The notes under the pieces were generated by a model that saw only the letters and a list, made by a program, of their open reading frames with translations, made no database searches and was not told where the DNA came from. A DNA stretch of 64,000 nt, from positions 186,001 through 250,000 of the forward strand of contig NZ_NBXB01000027.1 in NCBI RefSeq assembly GCF_003399635.1, read 5' to 3'. The translations under genes were made by a program, and so were the position numbers. Numbering within the stretch: the stretch's first letter is position 1; every line of letters starts with the position of its first letter. This document shows, piece after piece, positions 35,896 through 45,135 of this stretch. The DNA is from Subtercola boreus (GTDB taxonomy: Bacteria; Actinomycetota; Actinomycetes; Actinomycetales; Microbacteriaceae).

Positions 35896-38286
35896 TCAGG
35901 CCCGGTCGACGACGAGACCCTTGCGTTTTGCGAACCGGTAGTAGAGCTCGATCCCGGATGCCCCGAGGGTACCGATCGCGGCGACGTAGGCCAACCACGG
36001 GGACAGCGTGAACGACAGCATGAAGAAGTCCCGCGTGAAGGGCACCACGAACGACAGCACGAACGCCGCGCTCACCGAGGCGACGAGGATCACCCGGGGC
36101 CTCGACAGGGGCCGTGCGAGCACCGACACGATCCAGAGCGACACCATGAACAGGGCGATCGTCGTGAGACTCCGCGCATCGGACTGCGGCAGCGCCACCC
36201 GGAGCGGCGCATACGCGACCAGGCACGTCGCCGCGGCGATCAGCCCGGTCGGAAGGGAGAACTTCAGCACCCGCGGCAGCACACCGGAGCGGTAGCGGCG
36301 CCGGTTGGGGGCCAGAGCGAGGAAGAACGACGGGATCCCGATCGCCAGCGTCGACACAAGGGTCAGCTGGCGTGGCAGGAACGGGTACTCCCAGGCCGCG
36401 GCCGCCGTCACGAGGGCCAGCACGATGCCGTAGACCGTCTTCGAGAGGAACAGGTTCGACACCCGCTCGACGTTCGCGATGACCCGCCGCCCCAGCATGA
36501 GCACCTCGGGCAGGCGGTCGAAGCGGCTGTCGAGCAGCACCAGCCGCGAGACGGCCCGGGTCGCCGGCGTGGCGTTGCCCATCGCGATGCCGAGATCCGC
36601 GTCCTTGATGGCCATCGCGTCATTGACGCCGTCGCCGGTCATCGCGACCGAGCGGCCCTGGGCCTGGAGCGTCTTCACGATGCGGCGCTTCTGCTCGGGG
36701 GCGACACGGCCGAAGACGCTGCCGGCGGCCAGGGCATCCGTGAGTTCCTCGTCTGTGACGAGGGTGCTGGCATCCACCGCAGCATCGCCGAGACCCAGCT
36801 GGCGCGCGATCGATCCGACGGTGTGCGGGTTGTCGCCCGAGAGAATGATCACCCGCACGCCCTCGTCGGCGAAGTAGCCGAGCGTACCGGGTGCCTCCGG
36901 GCGGAGGGTCTCCTCCAGGATCACGAAGCACGCGGGTTCGGCCCGCTCGAGCAGAGCAGGATCGTCGAGCAGGCTCGAGGGTGCATCCGCTGTCTGCGAG
37001 AGGGCGAGCGTGCGACGCCCTGTCGCCGCGATGGCGTGCGCCTCGGCGAGGTATTCCGGATGCCCGGCCAGCAGCCGCTCCGGAGCCCCGAGCAGCCACG
37101 TGGTGGGAACATCCCCAAGGGTCAGGCCCACCGCGCTGAATCCACGGAGCGAACTGAACGCGAGCCGTTCTCCCACGACCGCACCGCCGAGTTCGAAACG
37201 GTTGGCGAGGGCCCGCGAGGTGGCGTTGCCCGCGTCATCCGTCGACAGCGCGGCCAGCGCGCGGGTGGCCCCGCCGAGGTCGTCGTCGCGGCCGGGCAGT
37301 TGCTGCAGGCCGTGGAACCCGATGGCCCCCGTGGTCAGGGTGCCCGTCTTGTCGAGGCAGAGCACGTCGACGCGGGCAAGCACCTCGACCGCCGCGAGTT
37401 CCTGCACAAGCACCCGCTGGCGGGTGAGTTGGATGGCCGCGACCCCGAAGGCGAGGCTGGTGAGCAGCACCAGGCCCTCGGGGATGATGCCGACCACGCT
37501 CGCGACTGCGTCGATCAGTGCCTGGCGGTAGCTCTGGTCGTTCGGGTCGAACAGGGCGGCGAACCCGCCGTAGGCGCCGATCCGGCCCAGCAGGATGATG
37601 ACGATGAGGGGAACCAGGATCCACGACAGGTAGACGAGGATGCGGTTCGTCGCGGCGCGCAGTTCGGAGTGCACCAGGCTGTGGCGCTTGATTTCGGCCG
37701 TCAGCCTGCTGGCGTAGGAGTCGGCGCCGACAGCGACGACGCGGGCCTCGCCCGTGCCGGAGGACACCAACGACCCCGACATCAGGGTGTCGCCGGTCTT
37801 CTTGGGAATGGGGTCGGACTCCCCCGTCAACATCGATTCGTCGAGAAAGAGCGCGGTCGTCGCTTCGACCACGCAGTCGGCCGTGATCTGGTCACCCGGC
37901 CGCGCGATCACCAGGTCGCCGAGCACCACCTGCTCCGGATGGATGACCACCAGCTCCCCGCCCCGGCGCACAGCCGTCTCGGGCGAGGCGAGCAGGGCGA
38001 GCCGGTCGAGGGCACGCTTGGCGCGGAGTTCCTGCACGATGCCGATGGCCGCGTTGAAGACGACGACTCCGAAGAAGAAGCCGTCTCGGAGGTCACCCAG
38101 CAGGCAGACCACGACGAAACAGACGGTCAGGATGCCGTTGAACAGCGTGAAGACGTTCTCGGCAAGGATGCTCTTCACCGGCCGGGAGGTCGGCGTGCGG
38201 GTGACGTTCACCTGCCCCGCGGCGACCCGCTCCTCGACCTCGGCACGCGACAGGCCGGGATCGGTCGCCACCTTCTCCTGGGTCAT
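35896..38286 (-). CDS. P-type cation ATPase, CtpE-like
   Basis: 796-residue HAD-type membrane pump. The phosphorylation motif is CLDKTGTLTTG, the actuator motif is LTGESDPIPKK, and the hinge is MTGDGVNDAMAIKDADLGIAMG. The membrane motif IIPEGLVLLTSLAF puts a Glu where many heavy-metal pumps have CPx, arguing against copper or zinc. Length and motifs resemble mycobacterial CtpE (797 residues), reported to import calcium. No N-terminal metal-binding domain. About 10 membrane helices, the C-terminal group being hydrophobic. It lies 22 bases after the DUF3159 gene. Confidence 0.87.
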   Translation of the reverse strand: MTQEKVATDPGLSRAEVEERVAAGQVNVTRTPTSRPVKSILAENVFTLFNGILTVCFVVVCLLGDLRDGFFFGVVVFNAAIGIVQELRAKRALDRLALLASPETAVRRGGELVVIHPEQVVLGDLVIARPGDQITADCVVEATTALFLDESMLTGESDPIPKKTGDTLMSGSLVSSGTGEARVVAVGADSYASRLTAEIKRHSLVHSELRAATNRILVYLSWILVPLIVIILLGRIGAYGGFAALFDPNDQSYRQALIDAVASVVGIIPEGLVLLTSLAFGVAAIQLTRQRVLVQELAAVEVLARVDVLCLDKTGTLTTGAIGFHGLQQLPGRDDDLGGATRALAALSTDDAGNATSRALANRFELGGAVVGERLAFSSLRGFSAVGLTLGDVPTTWLLGAPERLLAGHPEYLAEAHAIAATGRRTLALSQTADAPSSLLDDPALLERAEPACFVILEETLRPEAPGTLGYFADEGVRVIILSGDNPHTVGSIARQLGLGDAAVDASTLVTDEELTDALAAGSVFGRVAPEQKRRIVKTLQAQGRSVAMTGDGVNDAMAIKDADLGIAMGNATPATRAVSRLVLLDSRFDRLPEVLMLGRRVIANVERVSNLFLSKTVYGIVLALVTAAAAWEYPFLPRQLTLVSTLAIGIPSFFLALAPNRRRYRSGVLPRVLKFSLPTGLIAAATCLVAYAPLRVALPQSDARSLTTIALFMVSLWIVSVLARPLSRPRVILVASVSAAFVLSFVVPFTRDFFMLSFTLSPWLAYVAAIGTLGASGIELYYRFAKRKGLVVDRA

Positions 38287-38308
38287 CCCGCGCTCGCCCT
38301 CGTGGTCG

Positions 38309-39073
38309 CTACGGGCGCTCGGCGGGCGCTGCGACTGCCTTCTGGTGCCCGAAGGCAGCGCGCACGAGCAACCATGTCACCCAGAGCATCGCCGCGTAGA
38401 GCGGAACCCCCAGCAGCAGCTTCACCGAGGCGAGCGCGGCGGCCTGGCTCGCGAGATACAAAGGCGCCTCGACGCCCAGGCGGAGGGCGAACAGCCCGAC
38501 CCAGCACCAGGACGCAATCAGTACCACGCGGAACTTCGCCGGGTCGGATCGCCACCCCGTCATGTCGCCGGTCAGCACACCGACGATCAGCCCGATGAGC
38601 GGCCAGCGCACGATGATCGACACCAGCAGCACCACGATCGAGACGGCGTTGATGATGAGCCCGGGAAGGAAGTTGTCTTCGGCACGCCCCGTGAAGAGCG
38701 CGAGAGCGGCGGAAATTGCGACACCGATGAGTCCGGCCACGGCCGGCATCACGGGGCTCCGCGTGGCGAGGCGCACCACGATGAACACGACCGAGACCAC
38801 CAGCGGGGCGATCACGCTCGGCGTCAGGTCTTTCGTGACCGTGTAGATGACGAGGAAGGCGAGCCCCGGGAGGATCGACTCGATCAGGCCGCGGACGCCG
38901 CCGATGGCACGCACCAGCGATTGCGCTGTGGGCGTCTCACCGGGTGCGACCTGGCCGATCCCCGAGCGCCGGGCCGCAGCGGCGAATGCGTCGGAGAACG
39001 AGGCGGGCCGCTCGGCAGGCTCCCGAGCGGCCAGTGGATCTGGGGTCTCGGGTGAACCGGGGGTTTCGGGCAT
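38309..39073 (-). CDS. DUF3159 membrane protein
   Basis: 254-residue integral membrane protein with about six hydrophobic segments. A proline-rich N-terminal ~35 residues precede the conserved SLVRAIGGVRGLIESILPGL block. Function unknown. In many actinobacteria it follows dut and DUF3710, as here, and lies near cation-transport genes; the CtpE-like ATPase downstream keeps that theme. Confidence 0.88.
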   Translation of the reverse strand: MPETPGSPETPDPLAAREPAERPASFSDAFAAAARRSGIGQVAPGETPTAQSLVRAIGGVRGLIESILPGLAFLVIYTVTKDLTPSVIAPLVVSVVFIVVRLATRSPVMPAVAGLIGVAISAALALFTGRAEDNFLPGLIINAVSIVVLLVSIIVRWPLIGLIVGVLTGDMTGWRSDPAKFRVVLIASWCWVGLFALRLGVEAPLYLASQAAALASVKLLLGVPLYAAMLWVTWLLVRAAFGHQKAVAAPAERP

Positions 39074-39081
39074 CCGGCGGC

Positions 39082-39834
39082 TCAGATCGCAGCGCTCGAC
39101 TTGGGAATGGTCAGCGGGATGAGATCGCGCGGCGGCATCGGCGAGATGCCCCGCACCACGACGACGCTGCGGAAGAGTTCTTCGACCGCAGCCCGTGACG
39201 CCTCGTTCTGCATGGCATCGCCCGCGATGACCCCGCGGAGGAACCAGCGCGGCCCGTCGACGCCGACGAAACGCGCGAGGCGCAGCACCGGCGTGCCGTC
39301 GGGGCCCGGAGCGGGTACCTCGGCGATAAGTTCGGGGCCGAAGACGCCCTCCTGCTCGACGAGTGTTCCGCCCTGCCCGGTGATCTGGTCACGGATCTGG
39401 CCCCGGATGTCGTTCCAGAGCCCGGTCGAGCGGGGAGCGGCGAACGCCTGCACCTGCAGGGTGGAGCCGGCGAAGTCGAGACCGACCGCGACGACGCGCT
39501 GTGTGCCCTCCTCGACCTCGAGCCGCAACTGCAGGCCCTCCCGGGGCAGGATCTTCACGCCGCCAAGGTCGACGTAGGGCCTGGCCGGATTGGCTTCGTC
39601 GGAGTCGAAGGGGCCGTCGGTGGCGCGGTTCTCCGGGGCCGACTTCGCGTCGACCGGCTGGGCGGCGCTGACATCCGACGATTCGTCGCCGTCGGCAGCG
39701 CTCTGGTCGGCGAGTGCCGAACCCGGTTCGAGCTCGGTGGAGACCTCGCCGGCCAACTCGACCGCGGTCGCCCGGGAGCGCTTTCCCCTTCCGCGCTTGC
39801 CGGCCGGGGTGGTGCTCTCTGCGTTGTCTGACAC
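39082..39834 (-). CDS. DUF3710 domain-containing protein
   Basis: About 250 residues. The first ~80 are acidic and low in complexity (GKRGRGKRSRA, then AADGDESSDV). The conserved domain begins with RPYVDLGGVKILPREGLQLRLEVEE and continues through WNDIRGQIRDQI and FVGVDGPRWFLRGVIAG. Function unknown. GTG at 39834 has AGGAAG ten bases upstream; a TTG two codons earlier directly abuts the dut stop. Part of the dut-DUF3710-DUF3159 operon. Confidence 0.88.
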   Translation of the reverse strand: MSDNAESTTPAGKRGRGKRSRATAVELAGEVSTELEPGSALADQSAADGDESSDVSAAQPVDAKSAPENRATDGPFDSDEANPARPYVDLGGVKILPREGLQLRLEVEEGTQRVVAVGLDFAGSTLQVQAFAAPRSTGLWNDIRGQIRDQITGQGGTLVEQEGVFGPELIAEVPAPGPDGTPVLRLARFVGVDGPRWFLRGVIAGDAMQNEASRAAVEELFRSVVVVRGISPMPPRDLIPLTIPKSSAAI

Positions 39835-39840
39835 GTTCAA

Positions 39841-40293
39841 TCAGCTTCCTGAGGGGAGGGTGGTGGTGCCGGTCGAGCCGAAGCCGCCGACTCCGCGGGC
39901 GCTGCCCGGGAGGTGTTCGACGGGAACGAAGACTGCGCGCGTCACCGGCATGACGATGAGCTGGGCGATCCTCTCCCCGACGGCGATATCGTACGCCACA
40001 GAGGTGTCCGTGTTCAGAAGGGCCACCCTGATTTCGCCCCGGTAGCCGGCGTCGACCGTTCCCGGCGAGTTCACGATGGTGATTCCGTGCTTGCTGGCGA
40101 GCCCGCTCCGCGGAACGACGAAGGCCGCGTAGCCGTCGGGGAGCGCGATGGAGACGCCTGTACCGACCGTGCGGCGCTCGCCGGGAGCCAGCGTCAGCGC
40201 TTCGGTCGCGTGGAGGTCGGCACCGGCATCGCCCGGGTGGGCGTAGCTGGGAATGTGCTCAGCCTTGATGAGAACTTCGACGGATTCAGTCAC
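39841..40293 (-). CDS. dut: Deoxyuridine 5'-triphosphate nucleotidohydrolase
   Basis: dUTPase, which removes dUTP and supplies dUMP for thymidylate synthesis. 150-residue trimeric type with all five motifs visible: HPGDAGADL, PRSGLASKHG, NSPGTVDAGYRGE, RIAQLIV and the C-terminal arm RGVGGFGSTG. GTG start. A TACCCT hexamer ends six bases upstream, so the message may be leaderless. Confidence 0.97.
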   Translation of the reverse strand: MTESVEVLIKAEHIPSYAHPGDAGADLHATEALTLAPGERRTVGTGVSIALPDGYAAFVVPRSGLASKHGITIVNSPGTVDAGYRGEIRVALLNTDTSVAYDIAVGERIAQLIVMPVTRAVFVPVEHLPGSARGVGGFGSTGTTTLPSGS

Positions 40294-40299
40294 GAGTCG

Positions 40300-40305
40300 A
40301 GGGTA
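40300..40305 (-). promoter_or_regulatory. Putative -10 box of leaderless dut mRNA
   Basis: TACCCT on the minus strand; the first base of the GTG start codon is the seventh base after it, the usual position for transcription initiation. Confidence 0.35.
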
Positions 40306-40344
40306 GTGCAGTTTGCTCCAGCGAATATCTGATCGAATAGGGTC

Positions 40345-40797
40345 ATGTCGACGTATCGCGAGAGACTCAGCCCCAGCGGGCGGATCTACCTCTACCTGGT
40401 TCTGCTCATCCCTGCGAGCATCCTGGTCTTCGCGCCGATCAACATGCTGGCGGGAATCATCTGCGCCGTCGTTCTGTACGGCGGAAGCGTACTCGTTCTG
40501 TTCGTTCTCTCACCCGTCATCAGTGTGGAGGACGGGATGCTCGTGGCCGGCAAGGCTCGCATCCCGCTGTCGCTCGTCGGTGAGCCCGAGGCGATGACCG
40601 GTGCGGCGGCCACGATGGCCCGGGGGCAGCGACTCGACGCGCGGGCGTGGCTGTGCATCCGGGGCTGGATCCAGCCTGTGGTAAAAGTGACCATCCAGGA
40701 CCCCGAAGACCCGGTGCCCTACTGGCTCATCTCGACCCGTAACCCAAAAGAGCTCGTGGCCGCCCTCGAGAAGGCTGACCACGAGCTCACGTCGTAG
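40345..40797 (+). CDS. DUF3093 membrane protein
   Basis: 150 residues. Two membrane helices near the N-terminus (about 14-32 and 37-58) precede a beta-rich soluble part, with RAWLCIRGWIQPVVKVTI and PYWLISTRNPKELVAAL matching DUF3093. Function unknown. Divergent from dut across 51 bases and convergent with the DUF4193 gene, the usual actinobacterial setting. Confidence 0.87.
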   Translation: MSTYRERLSPSGRIYLYLVLLIPASILVFAPINMLAGIICAVVLYGGSVLVLFVLSPVISVEDGMLVAGKARIPLSLVGEPEAMTGAAATMARGQRLDARAWLCIRGWIQPVVKVTIQDPEDPVPYWLISTRNPKELVAALEKADHELTS

Positions 40798-40809
40798 ACG
40801 TTTGGTTTC

Positions 40810-41103
40810 TTACATCTCGCATTCGATGCAGACGGGCCCGAGCTTCGTCTGGTGATCGATCTGCGAACGGTGCTTCACCAGGAAACAGCTCACACAGGTG
40901 AACTCGTCTGCCTGCGGTGGGAGAACCACCACATCGAGATCGAGGTCTGAGAGATCTGCGCCGGGCAGTTCGAAGCCACCGGGGTTGTCGGCGTCGTCAA
41001 CGTCTACGACCCCGGACATCTTGTCGGGGACCCGCTCCTTCAACGCCTCAATCGAGTCGGAATCGTCGTCGGTCTTGCGCGGAGCGTCGTAATCGGTTGC
41101 CAT
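40810..41103 (-). CDS. DUF4193 small zinc-binding-like protein
   Basis: 97 residues. Begins MATDYDAPRKTDDDSDS, acidic in the first half, then VVLPPQADEFTCVSCFLVKHRSQ and VCIECEM. The two CxxC pairs suggest a small zinc ribbon. Ubiquitous in actinobacteria but of unknown function. The ATG at 41103 is chosen over a longer frame because the family always begins MATDYD. Confidence 0.88.
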   Translation of the reverse strand: MATDYDAPRKTDDDSDSIEALKERVPDKMSGVVDVDDADNPGGFELPGADLSDLDLDVVVLPPQADEFTCVSCFLVKHRSQIDHQTKLGPVCIECEM

Positions 41104-41305
41104 GCTTATCCACTTCTCATACGCCAGCTGAAACAAAATCGGCGGCGTTAGTTTGCATCATTCAAGTAGGAATAGCAAACCGCCTCGGCGACCACTATCT
41201 CCTATGCCCGTAGCAACTTACGGCACGCCCCGAACATTCCCGGGATCCGGGGGTTTGTCGTGGCATCCTTGCAGGGAACTCCAGACCAAGACGGGGCCAG
41301 AAACC

Positions 41306-42847
41306 ATGCAAGATCTCACAGTCATCGGCATCGAGAACGGGGCGCTCCTCGTCTCCTCGGAGACCGGCGAGCGTTACCGCGTGGCCATCGACGAAGTGCT
41401 CCAGTCGAGGCTCCGCCAGAGCACCTCAGCCGCGACCACCGGCGTGAAGGTGTCGCCGCGCGAGATCCAGTCGCAGATCCGGGCGGGGATGAGTGCCGAG
41501 GATGTCGCCCGCGCGACAGGAGCCTCTCTCGAGTACGTCGAGCGCTTCGAGGGCCCGGTGGTGGCCGAGCGGCTGCACATCGTGTCGTCGGCCCTCAAGG
41601 TCGCCGTGAAGGTCGCCTCCTCGAATGATCCGCTCCGCGGCGATCCCCTGAGCGACGAGCAGTCATCGACCTTCGGCGAGATCATCGAGGAGCGCCTGGC
41701 GGGTCTCGGCGCGACCGACCTGCGCTGGGCCAGCTGGAAGGAGGAGTCGGGCTGGATCGTGAAGCTCACCTTCACCGCCAGCGAGATCGATCACGATGCG
41801 CGCTGGCAGTACGAGCCGAAGAGGCACTCCCTCACGCCGCTCAACTCGGGGGCGATCACGCTCTCGCAGCACGGCGAGCTCTCCGACGGACTCATCCCGC
41901 GCCTTCGTGCCGTCGACCTGAACGGTGTCGAGACGACGCCCGCAGGCCCGGGCATCCAGCGCACTGATGGTCTGGGACGTTCCGATGCTCTCGGGCGCAC
42001 CGATTCTCCCAGTCGTACAGCGAAGGCCGGTCTCGGCCTCGACGAGTTGGATGCCGCGTTCGGCGTCGACCAGAGCGACGACGACCTGGGCAGCCAGGGC
42101 CGCTACGCCGACGACGCCTCGGACTCCGACGACGAAACTGCCCGGCCGGACTCCCGCCCCGCAGCTCCCCCTGCGGCCGAGCGCACCGAGAGCCCGGCCG
42201 CACGCTCCATCTGGGGTTCGGTGGCCCGCTCGGCGTCCGCGTCCCCTACCGATTCGGCAGAGACGACCACGCGCGAACCCGGTCGCGGCCCGACCGCTCC
42301 CCCGGTGATCGTCGATCCCACACCCTTCGCTCGCCCCGCATCGCGCACCGACCAGGAGTCGTCTGCGCGTGCCGCAGCCGCTGCCGTCAACCGCGCAACC
42401 CCGCCGGCGGCCGCCCACAACGAGACGGCCGATCTGCTCGAGGCACTCCGCCGTCGACGGGGTGAGCGGGAATCCGCGTCGTTCACCGACGACGGTGACG
42501 ACCTCGACAGCTACGACGATGGCCGCGCCGACCACCCCTCCCAGCACGCGCACGCCGGCATGTTCACCCGCGGATCCTCTGGTCTCGGCCGCGACAGCCG
42601 CCCCGTGGCCCACCTCACGCCGGCCGCCGAGAGCGACGCGACGTCGACCCGCGACGACGGGGACACCACCGAGCAGGCCGCCCAGGATTCCGCCGACACG
42701 CCGCTGGCGGGTCTCGAGGCGACGGAGCAGTCTGCAGTGGGCAGGCAGCGCCAGACCGGCTCCCAGCCCCGCCGCAAGGCACGCGCCTCCATGCCCAGCT
42801 GGGACGAGATCGTGTTCGGCGCGCGAAGCGACGACGACCTGAGCTGA
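41306..42847 (+). CDS. sepH: Septation protein SepH
   Basis: Actinobacterial FtsZ-binding protein that promotes Z-ring assembly. 513 residues from the ATG at 41306. The conserved N-terminal DUF3071 domain (about 1-170) reads MQDLTVIGIENGALLVSS, with a helix-turn-helix-like stretch VSPREIQSQIRAGMSAEDVA. The rest is disordered, Ala/Ser/Thr/Asp-rich sequence, with a short conserved tail RRKARASMPSWDEIVFG that probably contacts a partner. It lies beside the phosphodiesterase gene as in Streptomyces. Confidence 0.9.
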   Translation: MQDLTVIGIENGALLVSSETGERYRVAIDEVLQSRLRQSTSAATTGVKVSPREIQSQIRAGMSAEDVARATGASLEYVERFEGPVVAERLHIVSSALKVAVKVASSNDPLRGDPLSDEQSSTFGEIIEERLAGLGATDLRWASWKEESGWIVKLTFTASEIDHDARWQYEPKRHSLTPLNSGAITLSQHGELSDGLIPRLRAVDLNGVETTPAGPGIQRTDGLGRSDALGRTDSPSRTAKAGLGLDELDAAFGVDQSDDDLGSQGRYADDASDSDDETARPDSRPAAPPAAERTESPAARSIWGSVARSASASPTDSAETTTREPGRGPTAPPVIVDPTPFARPASRTDQESSARAAAAAVNRATPPAAAHNETADLLEALRRRRGERESASFTDDGDDLDSYDDGRADHPSQHAHAGMFTRGSSGLGRDSRPVAHLTPAAESDATSTRDDGDTTEQAAQDSADTPLAGLEATEQSAVGRQRQTGSQPRRKARASMPSWDEIVFGARSDDDLS

Positions 42848-42858
42848 GCCGCGCTGAG

Positions 42859-43071
42859 GTGAGCCGAGCTGTGCTCGCCGCTCGCCTGGTCACACCGCGT
42901 TGGACCTCCGGCCCATCCGGGTCGCAGGAATGGTTCAGGGAGAGCGTGGGCGCCACCACCATCGTCGTGCACATCCACTCCGACCACGCAGCCTCGCAGG
43001 CCGCCGCTCGCCACCTCGGCCTCCGCCCGACCGCCCAGTCCGTAGGCGGAGAACAGCGCTGGCAGTCCTGA
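42859..43071 (+). pseudogene. Possible GNAT acetyltransferase remnant
   Basis: A 70-codon frame 11 bases after sepH. Its last half, VVHIHSDHAASQAAARHLGL followed by RPTAQ, closely resembles the acetyl-CoA-binding end of GNAT enzymes (xxNxASxxxAxKLGF). The first half does not show the rest of the fold, and there is no good Shine-Dalgarno. It may be the tail of a decayed gene or a real small protein; both stay open. Confidence 0.4.
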
Positions 43072-43119
43072 CTGCCTGAGCGTCACGCCCGGTGGATCAC
43101 CAGACCCTCGGCCACACCA

Positions 43120-44268
43120 TCAAGCCTGCGCGAACGCGCCGAAGCGCAGCAGCGGTACGGAGAGCTCATCGTCGCTCCACGAGCCGTGCTGCCCGATCAT
43201 CGTGCGCTTCGCCGGGGGCGTCCGCCTGGAGTCGTAGTAGGCGATGTTCTTGCGCGCCGCCACGAGTACGTCGCCGATCCGGCCGCGGATGCCCGGCAGA
43301 ACGTCCCCGAACCAGCCGGCGTCGATCGCCTCGTCCCGGGTCGCCACCCAGGCCCGCGATCCCTCGACCGCCCGCCAGGCCTCGGCGAGGGCATCCGCGG
43401 CTCCCACCGGCAGCCCCGGCTCGAGGTGCAGCTGCAGGCAGCGCGGGTCACCGGCCACGTGCCGCACCCCCGCCACGAGCTCCGGCACGGTGTCGAAGAG
43501 CACATGGGAGGTGGTGGGGACATCGACCATGCCGTGGTCGGCGGTGAGCAGCATCCCCTCCCCTGCCCGAAGTGCGGCGGCGAACGAGGCGACCGAGGAG
43601 TCCACAGCTTCGAGTGCGGTGATGAACTGGCCGCTCTGCCAACCGTGGGCGTGGGAGGCCATGTCCAGCTCGGGCACGTAGACATAGACCAGCTGGCGGC
43701 CCCCGGCGTCGAGGGCGACGCGGGCTGCAGCGAACCGGTCGGCTATCGTCTTTCCGGCGATGTAGCGGGCACCCCGCAGCACTGCTTCGGTGAATCCGCT
43801 GGTCTCATAGCGGGCCGCACCGATGGCCGAGCATCCGATGCCCGCGGCCGAGGCGCGCTCGAAGAGTGTCTGCTGGGCCTGCCATTCGCGAGGAACCATC
43901 TGCACTCCCCAGCCGCTCAGCTGGTTGAGCACCACGTCGTGGCCGGGAACGAGCGCGGTGTAGCCGACCATCCCGTTCGTGCCGGGTGGCGTGCCTGTCG
44001 TGAGCGAGGCCAGCGCGACGGCGGTCGTGGTGGGGAACCCGCTCGCGAGCTTCGCCTTCTTCGTGAGCGCCGCCATGAGGTGACGCGCATGCCCGGCCCG
44101 CGCCCGGAGGGAGGAGACCCCGAGCCCGTCGACCAGCACCACGACGATGCGCTCGGCACGAGGGAGCTCGAGCGCATTGGGCTGGCCGTCGAACGCTTGA
44201 AGGCAGCTGGGCAGCACATCGACGAGGTGCGGTACGTCAGGAGAGAGAGTGGGAAGCGGTGCGGTCAT
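43120..44268 (-). CDS. Nucleotide pyrophosphatase/phosphodiesterase family protein
   Basis: 382-residue alkaline-phosphatase-superfamily enzyme. Metal and nucleophile residues are visible: VVVLVDGLG (Asp), SGFPTTTAVALASL (Thr nucleophile), PELDMASHAHG (Asp/His), LTADHGMVD (Asp-His) and GQHGSWSDDEL (His). No signal peptide, so probably cytoplasmic. Likely cleaves a phosphodiester or pyrophosphate; substrate unknown. Neighbour of sepH in related genomes. Confidence 0.9.
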   Translation of the reverse strand: MTAPLPTLSPDVPHLVDVLPSCLQAFDGQPNALELPRAERIVVVLVDGLGVSSLRARAGHARHLMAALTKKAKLASGFPTTTAVALASLTTGTPPGTNGMVGYTALVPGHDVVLNQLSGWGVQMVPREWQAQQTLFERASAAGIGCSAIGAARYETSGFTEAVLRGARYIAGKTIADRFAAARVALDAGGRQLVYVYVPELDMASHAHGWQSGQFITALEAVDSSVASFAAALRAGEGMLLTADHGMVDVPTTSHVLFDTVPELVAGVRHVAGDPRCLQLHLEPGLPVGAADALAEAWRAVEGSRAWVATRDEAIDAGWFGDVLPGIRGRIGDVLVAARKNIAYYDSRRTPPAKRTMIGQHGSWSDDELSVPLLRFGAFAQA

Positions 44269-44333
44269 TGTTCCAAGAATGTCACACGCCCTTCAGCTCC
44301 CTCAGGCACGTAACATGATGTATCCTCGATTAG

Positions 44334-45041
44334 ATGGTATTCGGAGCGAGACTGTCCTTCGTCGAACAGGCGCGCGATCCGCGTGGATTCGTCACGAAGT
44401 TCGGCGGGCAGCCGGTATGGAGAGCATCCCCGAAATGGCCGTTGAGCCGGCGCTTCGGCACGAAGATGCGCTTCGTCGGCCAGATCGCGGTCAAGGATGC
44501 CTCGCCTGTCGATGCTCCGCCGCGCTGGCCGCCCCAGCAGATGGCCTACCTCTTCATGACTGACAGCCTGGTTGATGGAGTGCCGGTGCCTGAGACCCGA
44601 TCCTTCGACGGAGGCGAGAATGCTGTGATCCTCCAGCCGGGGCATGCGTTTTCCGGGCCCCTTTGCGCTGAAGCCGAAGGCCCATCAGCCGTATCGCGCA
44701 CCATCACCTTGGGCCGGTCGAGTCCGACAAGCCAGCCTGTGATCTTCACAGCGCGCCTCGAACCGCGCGAGGATCCGGAGTTCGTCGACGAGAAGCGATA
44801 CCTCCGCATGGCGGCGACGGAATGGCAGGAGTACGGTGCGGCGGTTCTCGGCTCGAAGCTCGGCGGCACACCCGCGTTCCGCGCGGGAGACGCGTTTCCC
44901 TACGGCGACCCGACGTGGCGACTGCTCGCGCAGCTGCGATCCCTCAACGCGCCGTTCTGGCTGGACTTCGGCTACAACGGAACGGGCTATGTGTTCGTCA
45001 ACCGCCACCTGACGTCGGCGCGGTTCTGCTGGCAGGAGTGA
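44334..45041 (+). CDS. DUF1963/YwqG-like protein
   Basis: 235 residues. The opening FGGQPVWRASPKWPLSRRFG and the late block GSKLGGTPAFRAGDAFPYGD resemble DUF1963 (YwqG) proteins. AYLFMTDSL and FWLDFGYNGTGYVFVN support the same two-lobed beta architecture. Function unknown; the family is often linked to immunity or polymorphic-toxin settings in other bacteria, but nothing of that kind is near here. A TATCCT hexamer ends seven bases before the ATG, suggesting a leaderless message. Confidence 0.6.
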   Translation: MVFGARLSFVEQARDPRGFVTKFGGQPVWRASPKWPLSRRFGTKMRFVGQIAVKDASPVDAPPRWPPQQMAYLFMTDSLVDGVPVPETRSFDGGENAVILQPGHAFSGPLCAEAEGPSAVSRTITLGRSSPTSQPVIFTARLEPREDPEFVDEKRYLRMAATEWQEYGAAVLGSKLGGTPAFRAGDAFPYGDPTWRLLAQLRSLNAPFWLDFGYNGTGYVFVNRHLTSARFCWQE

Positions 45042-45135
45042 ACATCGAGCAGCCCGGCAGGGCCCCAGGACACGCTCAGGGTGAGCGGGTCCGTTGCCGG
45101 AACCGAGCGTCGGTGGCCGGTATCATGGGGGGCAA

